Positions 35,725 to 47,395 of a stretch of DNA of 64,000 bases are shown in pieces. This DNA is from Rhodamnia argentea (taxonomy: Eukaryota > Streptophyta > Magnoliopsida > Myrtales > Myrtaceae), in contig NC_063160.1 of the NCBI RefSeq assembly GCF_020921035.1, positions 5,476,501-5,540,500 of the forward strand, given 5' to 3'. Below the pieces are notes generated by a model. That model was not told the origin of the DNA. It did not search any database and saw only the letters and a program-made list of their open reading frames with translations. Each line of letters begins with the position of its first letter. Within the stretch, counting starts at the first letter, position 1. The position numbers were made by a program, and so were the translations under genes.

Positions 35725-36756
35725 ATGGCGGTCGCGACGGCGGCGGCGCAGCCGCTGAGCTGCCGCTTCATGCCTAAGAGGGTCTGCTTCTCCTTCGCGG
35801 CCTACGCCAAGAGCCTCATCGACCACCTCGTCTCCTGCAACATCCCCGTCCTCGAAGGCCTCACGGAGGCTGAATTCGCCTACCTGGAGTCCGGCTTCTC
35901 CCTCGATTTCCCGCCAGACCTCCGGTCGATCCTCCGGGAAGGTCTCCCCGTCGGTCCCGGGTTCGTCAACTGGCGGTCGTCTTCCCCGCAGCAGCTCCAG
36001 ATTCTCGCGAGCCTCCCGGGCCGGAGCCTGATCAAGGAGGTGTCGCAGAGCGGTTTCTGGTGCGACGCGTGGGGCGAGAGGCCAAGCGATCGCGACGGAG
36101 CGGTCGAGTTAGCGAAGAGGTTGTTGGAAGAATCGCCGGTTCTGGTGCCGGTTTACCGGAGCTGCTACATCCCGGCGTCGCCGAACGCCGCCGGCAATCC
36201 GGTTTTCTACATTGACGGGGGGGACGTCCGCGTGCTGAGCTTCGACCTCGCCGGATTCTTCCAGGAGTCCGAGTGGATGCGCATCGGCGTCTTCCGGCCG
36301 GCCCGGAAGGTGCCGCCGAGAATCGGGGCGCCGGCGTGGGCCGCGAAGGAGCCGCGGTGGATCGAGTTCTGGAGCGACGTGGCGGAGAGAGGCGGGAGGC
36401 GGGAGCAGCCGGCGGTGACGGCTGCGCGAGGGAGCACGCGCGGGTGGTGGTGCGGCGGTGGCGGAGGTGGAGGCAAGCTCGGGGCGTGCTTGGAGGAGGC
36501 GTACTGGAGGCTGAGGGACGGAGGCTGGAGGGAGGAGGAAGTGAGGGAGATGTTGTCGATGGACGGCTGCGATGGGAGGGTGAAGGCGGGGGATGACGTG
36601 GCGAGATCCCAGGAAGGCCTTGCTTGGCACGTGAGAGCGTGGTCTCTGGAATTATTGCGTGCGGGATGGAGCAAGGGGGATGTGGCGGAGACTCTTGGGA
36701 TCAACGTTGACGAGAAGAGCGAGGTCGGTCTCTGTGTTCCTGATGATCGAGGCTAA
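35725..36756 (+). CDS. SMI1/KNR4-like conserved plant protein of unknown function
   Basis: A 343-residue intronless frame, distinctly GC-rich compared with its surroundings. Residues about 30-190 match the SMI1/KNR4 style: LTEAEFAYLESGFSLDFPPD, then GLPVGPGFVNWR, GFWCDAWG, VPVYRSCYIP, GNPVFYIDGGDVRVLSFDL. A low-complexity glycine run (about residues 248-254) separates this from a C-terminal helical part (EEAYWRLRDGGW, SLELLRAGWSKGDVAETLGI). Related plant proteins are, as I recall, uncharacterised. SMI1/KNR4 proteins in fungi act in cell-wall signalling, but transfer of that role would be unsupported. The ATG at 35725 starts an alanine-rich N-terminus and no upstream in-frame ATG is evident. 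Intact. Confidence 0.85.
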   Translation: MAVATAAAQPLSCRFMPKRVCFSFAAYAKSLIDHLVSCNIPVLEGLTEAEFAYLESGFSLDFPPDLRSILREGLPVGPGFVNWRSSSPQQLQILASLPGRSLIKEVSQSGFWCDAWGERPSDRDGAVELAKRLLEESPVLVPVYRSCYIPASPNAAGNPVFYIDGGDVRVLSFDLAGFFQESEWMRIGVFRPARKVPPRIGAPAWAAKEPRWIEFWSDVAERGGRREQPAVTAARGSTRGWWCGGGGGGGKLGACLEEAYWRLRDGGWREEEVREMLSMDGCDGRVKAGDDVARSQEGLAWHVRAWSLELLRAGWSKGDVAETLGINVDEKSEVGLCVPDDRG

Positions 36757-37779
36757 GGTTGGGAGCACCCGAAACGACGTCGCGAGACAAGAGGGCATTT
36801 TCTGTTGAGCTACACTTCGAGCGAATGGATGGCGTCATAAATCTCTTAAGATCATGAGCGCTCCTCATTTTTCCGGATTTTGTGCTTTATACTCATACAT
36901 ACAATTATAAAGATTTAGGTAGAGATTATCATGTAAATTTTCTGTTTAGTGTAAATACAAAACCTGTGGGAGAGATTATGTGAATCCCCATGAGCAAACA
37001 CACATTGCTTATTGCATAAATAAGGCATAAAAAATTTCGAAAGTCTTGGGTTCATTTACACGATAAGAGGTTGTGCCAGGCAAATGTACTAATGTACGAA
37101 ACACCCAAGAGAAAGTATCTAGTAATGTTCCAAATTCGGCCATTAGGGACCAATACCCGAGCATCGAAGTCCCGGGCACATTCTCCTTTGTCTTGTTCTC
37201 GGCCTCGGGGGAGCTTGACTCACCTCAAGTGACTTGGGAGCTTGGCCGTAGGGGTCTTGGACATGAGATCCAAGGTCTCGGGCCCGACCACCTGGACTCC
37301 GGCTTGCCCGTTGAGATCCTTGGTGCTGGAGACCTAGGTCAAGCCTCACGGCATCACGGACGAGGGTTGGCAACCCGCGCATGGGAGCCGAGGTTATCCG
37401 GGCTTGGGCATCCAAGTCTTCTTTCTTTAAAGACCCTGAAGCGTGGGATTCGTCAATCGCTGTTAATCCATGCTTGCATTTAAGAAGGTTAAGATTCCTC
37501 CATCTGTCACATGATGTTCTTTTCTTTAAGGATTGTCTAAGCATATGATTCGTCAATCCCTACTTATGTTGGAAATGATAGGATTTGCCAATCCGTAGGG
37601 TATAGTTTCTTGAACGCAAGTTTCTTAAAGATTCAAGTGATATCTCAGCATATTCACAAACAATAATTGAACAACCAATCCTTCGTCAAGTACAACAAAA
37701 ATCCTTGATTCTCCAAGTGATCAAGGAGAAGTAAAAGAGCGAAGAAAATGAAAAAATTCGATTCAACTTTCGTTACTCT
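36757..37779. other. 3' UTR, then a GC-rich patch without a supported gene
   Basis: After the stop codon is likely 3' UTR to about 37.0 kb. From 37160 to 37440 the DNA is GC-rich and open in frames on both strands (37073-37483 plus, 37143-37556 minus), but neither shows motifs. It resembles transposon core sequence. From 37450 the text GATTCGTCAATC-type recurs three times. Confidence 0.4.
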
Positions 37780-38135
37780 TTTGGGAGAAGAAGATACGGA
37801 AAATGTTGTGAATAAAATTACACGTTATTTTACTTGGATGAAGATCCAAGAACGTTCAGTGAGGTAATAGCATCTTGAGATGCATCATTCTCATAAGAAA
37901 ATGATGATGGAAAGAGGTGCCTAGGAAGAATTCTCAATGCTTTGTCTAATCGTCCATATGAATTTTTATTTTATTTTATTTTATCTTACAATAATTCCAA
38001 AGGACATTTGGAATGTCTTGAAGACCAAAAACACAAACAAGGTACGAATAGATTTAGTGCTTGGGGATATTTTTAATTTATCATGTTCAACTGAAAATCT
38101 ATTTCTAAACAAGTGGAAGAATTCTAAATAGGCAC

Positions 38136-38607
38136 AAGGACACTTGGAGTGCTAATATTTCTATACAGCCCTCAATTTGTTGTTAATATTTTTTTATTTA
38201 CTTAAGTGTCAATTTTTTTAAAAAACAGTTAGTTCGGTCCCAACTCCGGTGAACTTAGCTGGAAATCATATATGGCATCTATGTGGCTCGCTAGAAGATC
38301 CTAATCTGCAAAAAAAGAGTTAGAAATCAATAAAAAAATCCATATAATAGTATAAAAAAAAATAAGATTAAAAAAAAAAAAAAGAAGTTGCAGCCCTCAC
38401 CACACCTGCCCTACCATCGCCATATGGCTAAGGGGGTCGCCGAGCCCGCCGAGGCCACGTTAGGGCCAGAAGGCTTGGCCGTCACAAGGCGAGGTTGGCT
38501 TCGCCATGGGTCCGGGAGGCCTTGGCTAGGCCTTGGTGACCACCCTCAGCCATTCCCCACCCTTGTCGGCCATTGCCAGTGAGGGCTATGCAAGCCCTTG
38601 CATTGTA

Positions 38608-38638
<31 letters not shown>

Positions 38639-38936
38639 CTTTTAATTTTGATTATTTTCCTATTTAATTTTAATTTTTAAAAAAATTTAACTTATTTTTA
38701 AGTTTAAAAGTCCACATGGATGCCCTGGCTTGTTTTTTTTTTTTTTTTTACAAAAAAAATTGCCACGTAATGTTAAAAAATTAAAATAAATGACACGTAA
38801 TTAATTGGCCGGAATTTCTCGCCGTTGGCACTTAAGTGATCATTTTTTTTCTCCGATTTGGTACTTAGTGATCTAAAAAAAATATCGGCACTAAAATGAG
38901 TGTCGTACACTAATATTGACACTCCAAGTGTCCTTT
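38136..38936. mobile_element. MITE inside the copia remnant, about 800 bp
   Basis: Left end AAGGACACTTGGAGTGCTAA and right end (reversed) AAGGACACTTGGAGTGTCAA are nearly identical. CTTAAGTG and TCGGCACT-type blocks are mirrored in both arms. The centre (38390-38600) is the CTCGCC/GGCCACG GC-rich core, flanked by A-rich sequence on the left and a (TTC)n tract (about 38608-38641) on the right. No clear target duplication was seen. Confidence 0.75.
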
Positions 38937-39789
38937 TACCACTTTGAATATATGTAGCGAAAGTCAAAGATCTTATGATTGAAGTTTCTAAACCTCTTCA
39001 TGTTACTAAAATTATTTCAAAATTTCCTTCTACTTAGAATGATTATTGAAAGAAACTTGTCCACACGATTGAGAACCTGATTGTAGTAATTTGATAAAAA
39101 AAACATTCGAACTGAAGAAGATTCTCTAGATCGTGAGGCTAATTATGTGAAAGAATTTGTAAAAAAGGTGCATTCTGTTGAGAATGGCAACATGAGCATA
39201 GACAAAGGAAGCACTAAGACAATGGCATGAGAAAATTGATTCGATGGGCCGATTGTTGGTACAAATATGCATGGCATGCATGAAAATAAAAAGTATCTAT
39301 CTTCTCAGTTTAAAATTAAGTATTTGGGAAAAGTGGATACAATGTTTATGTATCAAAGCGATCTAATATAGTGGGGTTTATTCTTTAAGTCAAGGTCACT
39401 ATGTGGAGAAAATTATTAAAAATATCAGCTTTCAGAATTAAATAACCAAACGTACAATATGATGTATCAATTATATTGATGCAAAATACCGTGCAACCTT
39501 TAGCACAATTAGAACTTGCTAGTGCAATTGAGAGCCGTTTGCTCTGACCAAAAAAAGAAAAGCCAATACATGCTATGCAATGCACTGGTCTGGACATAGA
39601 TTTTATTGTGTGTGAATTATCCAAATTTCCTAGTAATCTTAGTGTGGAATCATGATTCAACGTTTTTATCTCCCACTGATTTTGTTAATCAAATTATTGA
39701 CACTAATTGAAGGTTCAAATCTTAATTGATACCTTCTTGTATGTACGACTTTACATAAATGAGTTCGAATAACAAACTAAGTGGGGTAT

Positions 39790-40590
39790 TGTTGACATAT
39801 TTTGTTATCATGAAAATAGGTGACTCTTGATCATGAAAAGGGTTGACCCTTGGTTATGAAAATAAGTGATTGTTGACATGAAAAGTAGTGATGGTTCATC
39901 GTGAAAGGTGGTGATGGGGGATAAGGCATATTTACAAGAATGTGCTGTTTGGTTGTCCATAAATTGCATCAAATCATATATTATTTATTACAACTGTTAA
40001 AAATAATAGCTTCTTCTTCACAACTCTTTTCTTCTTTCCTATATAATTTTGACAACACATTCAAGGTGAAATTTCTAGAGAGAAATTGAGTAACTGCTGA
40101 ACTAAATTTTTCAGTGGCTTTAGTGTATATCCTATATGTATATTTGTTCCAAACCGACAGTAACAGTATTGGGGGCAAATTAGTTAAGGACAATAATCAT
40201 CATTATGCATCAAAGCATTCACAACTCTTTTCTTCTTTCCTATATAATTTTGACAACACATTCAAGGTGTAATTTCTAGAGAGAAATTGAGTAACTGATG
40301 AACTCATTTTTAAATGGCTTTAGTGTATATCCTATATGTATATTTGTTGTAAACCGACAGTAACAGTATTAGGGGCAAATTAGTTAAGGACAATAATCAT
40401 CATTATGCATCAAAGCATCATAAATTCATAATCACTGCTCTATCTTCACCAGCAATCAAATTTCCCTTATACTAAATGTAATCTTCCATTTGTAGATCAA
40501 TAGTCTTGTGTGTCGACTCTTTGTAAATTCCTTTTGTGCTACAAACATCCTAAGAAGGATTAAAGAGCTTTAATGATTTTGGCAGTAACA
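39790..40590 (+). repeat. 3' LTR of the old copia remnant
   Basis: TGTTGACATA... to ...GGCAGTAACA, 801 bp, preceded by a polypurine-like tract. It contains the 201-bp tandem duplication described separately, including the likely TATA region TATATAATT. Ends are inferred from TG...CA and the upstream tract only. Confidence 0.6.
40019..40420 (+). repeat. 201-bp tandem duplication within the LTR
   Basis: CACAACTCTTTTCTTC starts at 40019 and again at 40220. The two 201-bp copies run to about 40420 with only a handful of substitutions (for example GGTGAAATT versus GGTGTAATT, ATTGGGGG versus ATTAGGGG). Each copy includes CCTATATAATTTTGAC, so the putative LTR promoter is doubled. Confidence 0.9.
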
Positions 40591-42446
40591 CATGACCGAA
40601 GCAGTTTAAAAATCCCACTCCAGATCCAGATCCAAATCCAGATCCAGATCCAGTTCATTTCTAGTGCGAAGTCAATTTATATGTATATGCCTTGGTCACC
40701 ATTTCACGATTGGCAGATGGAGTAAAAGGGATTTGAACATGAAGTTGATTGAAGAAGATATGAGCTGAAATGACAACTTGTTTAACCCCTGCATGATTGA
40801 AACTATTTCTGCAAATGTAAGCAAGAACAAAGTTTTGTCTCTAGTGAAAGTTAGGTGACGAATCTGGTCAGATGGACTCTTCAATGCTCGGAGGGCTTGT
40901 TCCTGATTCCTTATACCTTGTTTCTCATGATTTTTCTTCTTTGCTTTGTCAGGAAAGATGCGAAAAATTATCCCACTTTTCACCGAATAACCACTTAAAT
41001 ACCCTCTAATTTTGAAAACACCAAAGACATGGCTGAATTTTACCTTCGGAGACCATTATGCACCTTTCCATCCGTTATCCTAGTATTCCTATTTGCTGAA
41101 ATGTCATTTTCTTTCAAATGGTTTTTGTTTTTAATCATTGAAGTGCAAGTTCCCTTACCTGTCCGAAACACTCAAAACCAACTAAAAATCAAAGCGTCAA
41201 CACCCACAAGATGCTAAATGAGTTTGCAAGAACGGGTAATTTGGTATTGTCAATGGTAGGGTTTGCTTAAAGGCATGTGAATGATATTTGCAAGACTAAA
41301 AGTATTGAAAGTGGTCATTGAGGTTAAAGCGAAGCATGGTTTTGGTATTTTTCATCTTTTTGTTAACATCTTATGGCATCCTGGCTTAATATTTTGCTTA
41401 GTAAAATACGCCTATCTACTTAATATGACCAGATGGGGGCCATCACTGTTTTTGCTTTAATTTTTTGGGCCCCCCTCAGACAATATTAATTATTTGCAGA
41501 ACTAGAGAAGTACAGAACCATGGCCATTACTTGAACCCACACTGATGAAACCACTTTAGTATTGTTCTTGACGTTTATTAAGAGAAATCCAGATTCTAGA
41601 AACAAGTAAAAAGATGCAGAGTCACAATATATCGGATCGAGAAGATGATGTTGCATCAAGATATGCAACTAGATCCACCTTGGTTTAGAGGCGGCAGATT
41701 GATAGGTTGAATTTCCTCGGTGCGTTTGAAATTGGCGAACTCCCACACTCGATAGGCATTAGTCGGGTGATCAAAGGATGCCCGTATACTCCAATGGTAT
41801 TGAATTCTTTTTTAATAAGTTGGGGTTATAAATGGGTCGTCCTCGTTAGAAATCGATCGAAATCGTTTTCCTTATTTACTTTTCCTTAACTCGTATGATC
41901 CTAAGATTGACATTTTAATGTTTTAGGTCCCTGCCAATAGAGTAATTCTTTTTCTCTACTGATTCATCATCCTTATTTCGATCTTTTCTTTACTTCGTTT
42001 GTTTTATGCATAATCGATGTCACTGGTCTTAATTTTAGATCACCGAAAAGTCCTTCTAGAGCAATTTCATTTGCGTGAAAAGAATGAGAAGTCATTGTAT
42101 TGCACAATGGTTTTGTTATTAGTTGCGAAGACAACATTTCAAGTGTTGATTCTATCTTTTAAATGAATAGATCTATATAATGACATTAATGATTCCTTTT
42201 CAGTAAGTGATTAAAACTAGGAATAAACCATCCCGAGCATCGGAGGTAGACAAGTTTAAAGAAGCCCCGAAAAAGAAAGAGAAAAACCAACCACAAGAAG
42301 CACGTACAAGCAAATCAATCAATTGTACACTATTAATTGTGATGAGACAAATCAATTTGGTAAAATAATAATCTCCCACATCCACACGTAATAAATTTAT
42401 AGTAATACTCTTGAGAACACCCTTCCAGTTTTTCCAAGAAATTAAT
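40591..42446. other. No gene seen; short GATCCA repeat
   Basis: A run of GATCCA hexamers (one unit AATCCA) lies at 40621-40653. Beyond that there are only short frames without motifs on either strand. Confidence 0.4.
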
Positions 42447-42676
42447 TCACGCTCTGCCACAGCACTGGTCGATTTTCTTGCAACCGTGTTCGTAAGGATT
42501 GGACGGAAGAGGCAAAAAGTGTGTGCCCTTGCAATTCACCCGGCCCCTTTCCTAATGCCCCCGTAATCAATTGTCTTAGCATCGGCGACCACATCGTTCG
42601 TCGTAAATGAGCATATTACCATAGCAATAATGCAAAGAGCCAACACCTTCGTTGACATCACCATTGTTGATTCCAT
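42447..42676 (-). pseudogene. RALF-like secreted peptide gene with one-base frameshift
   Basis: From the ATG at 42676-42674 the frame gives MESTMVMSTKVLALCIIAMV and more hydrophobic residues, a signal peptide ending near ADA, followed by IDYGGIRKG, which matches the YI-YG-L/I motif of short RALF peptides. The frame then meets TGA at 42536-42538. In the adjacent frame the RALF C-terminus continues: NPYEHGCKKIDQCC, ending GRA and a stop at 42447-42449. A missing G in the run at 42544-42547 explains the break. RALFs are cysteine-rich signalling peptides recognised by CrRLK1L kinases at the cell surface. Either a pseudogene or a homopolymer sequencing error. Confidence 0.7.
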
Positions 42677-43090
42677 GAGGATCTTAACTCTCTGAGAAGC
42701 TAATTTTATACATCAATCCCATTTTGGGGCTATTATTTGGAGTTGGCCTTTTTGGATTAAGGTTTCCATTTGAGTTCCCCTGCACTGGCCACCCTTTGAA
42801 GAAGGAGAAACCATTATTAACTAATTGATAAACCAAAAGCAAAAAATTTAGAAAGTTCATTACCGCACTAATCATGGAGTTACGAATAGCCATGACAATG
42901 GTGGGTATTGAGTACGTGTCTTTTGATATAAACATCGTAAAACCATGCAAATGGAAATGGTATACATGTGGACAACCAATATAATGTGAGAAATTCCTTG
43001 CATCCTCCTTTCGTCCATCAGGCCCTGGGTTCGACTACTTAAGCTTGTAATCTACCGAAACCAGGAATGACTTTTCTTCTCATTGCCGTG
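42677..43090. other. Upstream of the RALF-like gene; nothing else seen
   Basis: No frames of note. Probably the promoter region of the minus-strand RALF-like locus. Confidence 0.35.
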
Positions 43091-43452
43091 GGGAAAATTG
43101 TTGAAAAAGCCTTAAGCCTTTTGACGATTTGCTATTTCAATCATAAACCTTTTAATTGTGTCAATTTAGTCCTAAATTTTTTTACAATTTGCCGATTTAG
43201 TTCTAAACATTTCAATTTTGCCAATGTAGATGATTTGCCAATTTAGTCCTTTTGACCAATTATCACAATAATAGGTTTAGGGCTAAAGTAGCAAAACTTC
43301 AAAAGGTTTGGGATTGAATTGGAAAAATTGAAAGGTTTATGATTAAATTGGAAAATCATCAAAATGTCTAGGACTAAATTGACACAATGAAAAAGTTTAG
43401 GACTAAATCGGGAAAACATAAAAAGGTTTAGGACTTTTTGGATAATTATCCC
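43091..43452. mobile_element. Foldback MITE, 362 bp, 10-bp target duplication
   Basis: Left end GGGAAAATTGTTGAAAAAG, right end reversed GGGATAATTATCCAAAAAG. Target duplication CATTGCCGTG (43081-43090) and CATTGTCGTG (43453-43462), 9 of 10 identical. The arms are chains of about 30-bp subrepeats (AGGTTTAGGACTAAATTGG consensus), four to five on the right and three or four on the left. No GC-rich core. Confidence 0.85.
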
Positions 43453-43462
43453 CATTGTCGTG

Positions 43463-44381
43463 AGAGAGACCATATTTGCAACAAATTTCACCAAGTATTT
43501 AGTTCCAACCGATTGACTTAAAGGGAGAAAAAGCCCAGGCAAAGTGAGAAACAATCGGCAGCAAAGACAGCAATCATGGAGTCCGCGAGGTTGCTTCTTC
43601 TATGTCTGCTCCGGCGAGAACTTGAAGCCGTCGAAGCTCAGCCGCCACAGCCGGCACCGTTGCTGATCTCTCTTCGTCGAGAATAAAAATGAGGGTGTGC
43701 AGCATCAGTGCCGTACAATATTCCATGTCCGAATAGACTGGGGGAGCACTAGCAAATTCACCTCAAATGGAGCCTAGCAAAAACCAAGTTGCGGTTCCTA
43801 TTTGGATTTGGAGGTACATCTAATAATGTGTTTGGAGATTTTAATGGGTTGATTTCTCACCGTTTTCTCACACAATATATTGTACATTGCACGCTCTTGT
43901 CTCGTCAATCTAGGATAAGACATTTCTTAATTTCCATGTCCGCTAGGATAATTTTCGCCCATTCGCCTAAATCTCAGCTCTGTCACTAAGGAAATATTGA
44001 TTCGATATTGCGTAAATGTTGAACCGTGCTTTCGTCTATTATCCTAATCATCATACTCTATATGGTTCCACACGACAATGATATCACCGACCAAAATTAG
44101 ATGCACATCCTGCTTCAAGAAATATCAAATGATAATTGATCTAAAAATGTCGATAAAATTTGATCGGCATTGATTACTACATGCACGGTTTAGAGTGAGT
44201 CGATGAAAATGCTAACTAGTGGATTGATCCTTACTCAACTCGATCCATCAAAATTCAAACTCATACATTTATTTCATTTCAAGCTCTTCACTTGTATATT
44301 TTATGGGACTAAACTTAATAGCATCCTAAAACTACTCCATTTCAAACGGGGTAAAAAATGTGGTTCTCAAACGTCAAGAAA
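43463..44381. other. No gene seen
   Basis: A short frame from the ATG at 43576 (MESARLLLLCLLRRELE) looks signal-like but stops soon and continues nowhere obvious. Otherwise AT-rich. Confidence 0.35.
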
Positions 44382-44692
44382 AAATTGTCCAAACAGTACT
44401 AAATATATTGTAAGGATGTCAATTCAATTCTAAACTTTTTAATTTTGCTACTTTAGTCATAAACCTTTGTATAAAATTTCAATGTAGTTTTTCTGGTCAA
44501 TTTTCATCGGAAATCACATTGTTATATAGGCGGCCAATAATGACTGGATTGACACGTCGGCGATTTTCAACGAAAATTAACTAGAAAGATTACAAATTTC
44601 ACGCAAAGGTTTATGACTAAATTGGCAAAATTAAAAAAATTAAGACCAAATGGACATCCGTTCAATAGATTTATGATTGATTAAGTAATTTT
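44382..44692. mobile_element. Foldback MITE, decayed copy of the same family
   Basis: Left GAAAAAATTGTCCAAACAGT, right reversed GGAAAAATTACTTAATCAAT; both arms hold CTAAACTTTTTAATTTTGC / GCAAAATTAAAAAAATTAAG inverted blocks. The target duplication is not clear and the ends are approximate. Confidence 0.6.
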
Positions 44693-45927
44693 TCCTTTTG
44701 TTCCATGTAAAATGCACTTTCTGAATTTTAATTTTTTTAAGTTTAGTTGCTGAACTTTCAAAATTCTGCTCGCTGTGATCATTCGGTTAAGTATGCCGCC
44801 GTGTCATGTGCAGTTTTTTATAGATGGACTGTAATGTTAGCATTTATTGAGTCAAGTTAATAACTGTCAAGACCTCATCAAATATTAGGGAATCAAGACC
44901 AAGAGAAGAAGCCTTCGAGGCCCTCAAATTAGGTTTTATGAAAATGAGTCAAAGATTGTTCCATCTAATTCAAGATGAAGCTGATAAGGCTCTCAAATTA
45001 TGTTCATGTGAAAAACCAAAGATATTAACTTGAGATTAAATCATTAAGGCCGGATGGCATTCAAAGAAGAAATAAAGTTCATGCCCTTCAATTAGCGATA
45101 TGCCATTAAGGCCCTCAAATTATCTGTTCATTGAATGAAAAGAATCTTACGATTCTTCATTTTATTTGGAAATTAGAGATTGTACTTATTTGTTAAATTA
45201 CAACGCAAAAAGTTGTTACACCGTGTTGTTTTTTGATTTCACTCTAATAGCATGGTTCCTCTTATTTTTAAGAAATTTCGTGCTCTCCACGATATTCCTC
45301 TTGAAATATTACGCATAATCAAAGCAAAATTTTGTTAAAAAAAGTTGTTTGAATAATGAGTTACGCTGTCCGGAATATTTGTCCTATCAAACTGAATTCA
45401 ACATGATGAATGAGTGGAGGAGCGCTCTAATAGCATGGTTCCTCCAATTTTCGAGAAATTTCGTGCTTTTCATGACATTCCTTACGAAAATTTAAGCATA
45501 ATCAAAACAAATGTCGCCAAAAAAAGTTATCGGAAAGATGAGTTGTTTTCATTTAGTAAAACCTCTTTAACCAAAAAAAAAAAATAACACAAGTACAGTA
45601 AAAAGTATTATAATTGAAAATTTGGAAAAATACTCAACAAAAGTAAATAAATAACAATAGTGGAACAAACGAAAAACATATGTTCTTAACAAATAACCAT
45701 GCAAGTCTAAACGTGCAAGTCTCCGGTTAGCATTGAAGGGATCCTTTCGTGCCAAGTTGGACTTCGTTTGAATGGGACTCGTGGTCACGGGACGAGATGT
45801 AATAAAACTATCCAAAATGAAATTATGACCGCTTCTGACCGAAAAAAAAAAAAAAAGTTATGACCGCTTAATTGGGTTTCCCTAGATATCCCCTCAACGA
45901 AAAAAAGAAATTGTTCAATTTGAATTC
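44693..45927. other. Gene-free; two sets of diverged direct repeats
   Basis: From 44920 to 45130 the phrase AGGCCCTCAAATTA recurs about four times in diverged form. CTCTAATAGCATGGTTCCTC occurs at about 45242 and 45425 with similar flanks, a roughly 183-bp direct duplication. Nothing coding is seen. Confidence 0.5.
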
Positions 45928-46320
45928 GGCATAAGGATACCTCGAGTGCCAAGATTTGTGTGCGGGGCTCATTTTGGTACCAATAATATTTTTTGGTATC
46001 ACTTAAGTGCCAAATCAAAAGAAAAAATGATCACTTTAGCGCCAATAGCGAGAAATTCTGGCGACCTCACTCTATTTGACACTTAAGTAATCTATTTAAA
46101 AAAAAAAAAGACATTTAAGTGATTCAAAAAACGATCACTTTAGTACTAAATCGGAGAAAAAACAATCACTTTAGTACGGACGGTAAGAAATTTCGGCGAC
46201 CTCATCGGAGTTGGCACTTCAATAATTGTTTTTCAAAAAAATTAACACTTAAGTTATCCAAAAAAGAAAAAAATGTTGGCACTAAAATGAGCGCTGTACA
46301 TAAATATTGGCTCTTTTACT
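45928..46320. mobile_element. Foldback MITE, 393 bp, perfect 10-bp target duplication
   Basis: Flanked by ATTTGAATTC at 45918-45927 and 46321-46330. The arms are inverted: GCTCATTTTGGTACC on the left and GCTCATTTTAGTGCC (reversed) on the right, with repeated CACTTAAGTG and ATCACTTTAG blocks throughout. No GC core. The arms resemble those of the element at 38136-38936, so the two are probably a short and a core-carrying version of one family. Confidence 0.85.
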
Positions 46321-46555
46321 ATTTGAATTCTTACAATGCGATGCATTTACTATCCTATACATGATCCAATTTACTGAGTTTACAAGGAAATAAGAAAAGT
46401 ACATTCTTTTTTTTTTTCAAGAGAGAGGTTTTACAATGCTAAGAGACGGTGTCAAGGGGAGACAATGGGATCGAGGCATATGAATTTTCGAAGTACGACA
46501 TATACTTACGAGGTTAGATTAGCTAGCGGGAGCGGAAAATCATAAAAGAAGCCGG

Positions 46556-46795
46556 CCTCCATTTATTTCGTGGAAAATGAATCACTGAAAATTATTTTTT
46601 TAAAATATGATCAATTATATCTCTTGAAGTAATTAGTTAATTTAAGTTTTTTTCATTAGCGACAACAATTCATGTCTAAGTATTTTCGTAGATAATAAAT
46701 TTATTTTTGTTCATTCATTTTTCTAAGTGATACAAGGGTTCGTTTTTAGGAATTTTTTTTTCAAATCATTCATTTTTTGCGAGACATACGGAGCC
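46556..46795. mobile_element. Small MITE, second copy of the TCCGTTTGTTT family
   Basis: About 240 bp; left GGCCTCCATTTATTTCGTGG, right reversed GGCTCCGTATGTCTCGC. Interior blocks match those of 16462-16697 (GAAGTAATTAGTTAATTTAA, TTTTCGTAGA, TTCATTCATTTTT). No target duplication was fixed. Confidence 0.65.
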
Positions 46796-47395
46796 TAAAT
46801 CACTTACAACAAACAAACAGAGCCTAAACTATACGAATCCGGTGACGCTTGCCATGATAGTTCGTAGATGCTCTCCCTATCAAATGGATGAGTCGGATCG
46901 GGTTTGATTTGGGTTTGGTAAGAAACGATTCGACTCATATTAACTCATTTCCATGCAATACATATCTAACGATTCATCCTCGATCCATATCCAATCAGAC
47001 CCCTATTGCTAAAACACTTTAGTATTAAATCCGTCGATTGGCGCAGGCTGGCCGCCCGCAGCCCACCGCGGCCCGCCTGCCACCCCTGAGCCATTTCATG
47101 GAACGCGCCTGTGACAAGTTTCTTGGTTGTCTGAAATCACGATGCAAGAAGAAGTCGCCGATCGTATTTGAAATGCATATTTATCACAAGAAAACGAACA
47201 AAATGTGGGGAGAAACTTGGATTTAAAAGGTTAACTGGGGCTGGAGAACCTCTGATGAAAGCCGTTCATCCGAGGCGGAGGCACGTGATCATCTGAAATT
47301 CGAAAAGTCAATTTTAAATGACTCCAGCCATGCATTTAACGCAGATATTTATTTATTAAAACAAGAACCCATTTTACAGCCCAAGAAAAAAAAAA
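46796..47395. other. No gene seen; repeat fragments
   Basis: 46870-47010 carries GGGTTTG / GACTCATATTAACTCATTT blocks related to the hAT-like MITE at 22092. The frame at 47038-47226 has no motif. Confidence 0.4.

Larger units (their letters stand above)
37780..40590 (+). mobile_element. Degenerate copia remnant with 3' LTR
   Basis: Reverse-transcriptase fragments are recognisable in broken frames: DEDPRTFSEVIAS near 37835, then GTNMHGMHENKKYLSSQFK and KYLGKVDT near 39257-39330, GHYVEKIIK near 39388, and MLCNALVW near 39573. All are interrupted by many stops and shifts. A polypurine-like AAGTGGGG precedes the LTR start at 39790. The 5' LTR was not found. A MITE (38136-38936) is inserted in the middle. 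This element is much older than the one at 26-31.8 kb. Confidence 0.7.

Noticed and set aside
36109-36704. Minus-strand frames of 165-173 codons
   Set aside because: Shadows of the GC-rich SMI1/KNR4-like gene.
37073-37556. 136-137 codon frames on both strands
   Set aside because: Opposite frames open together in a GC-rich patch; no motif on either.
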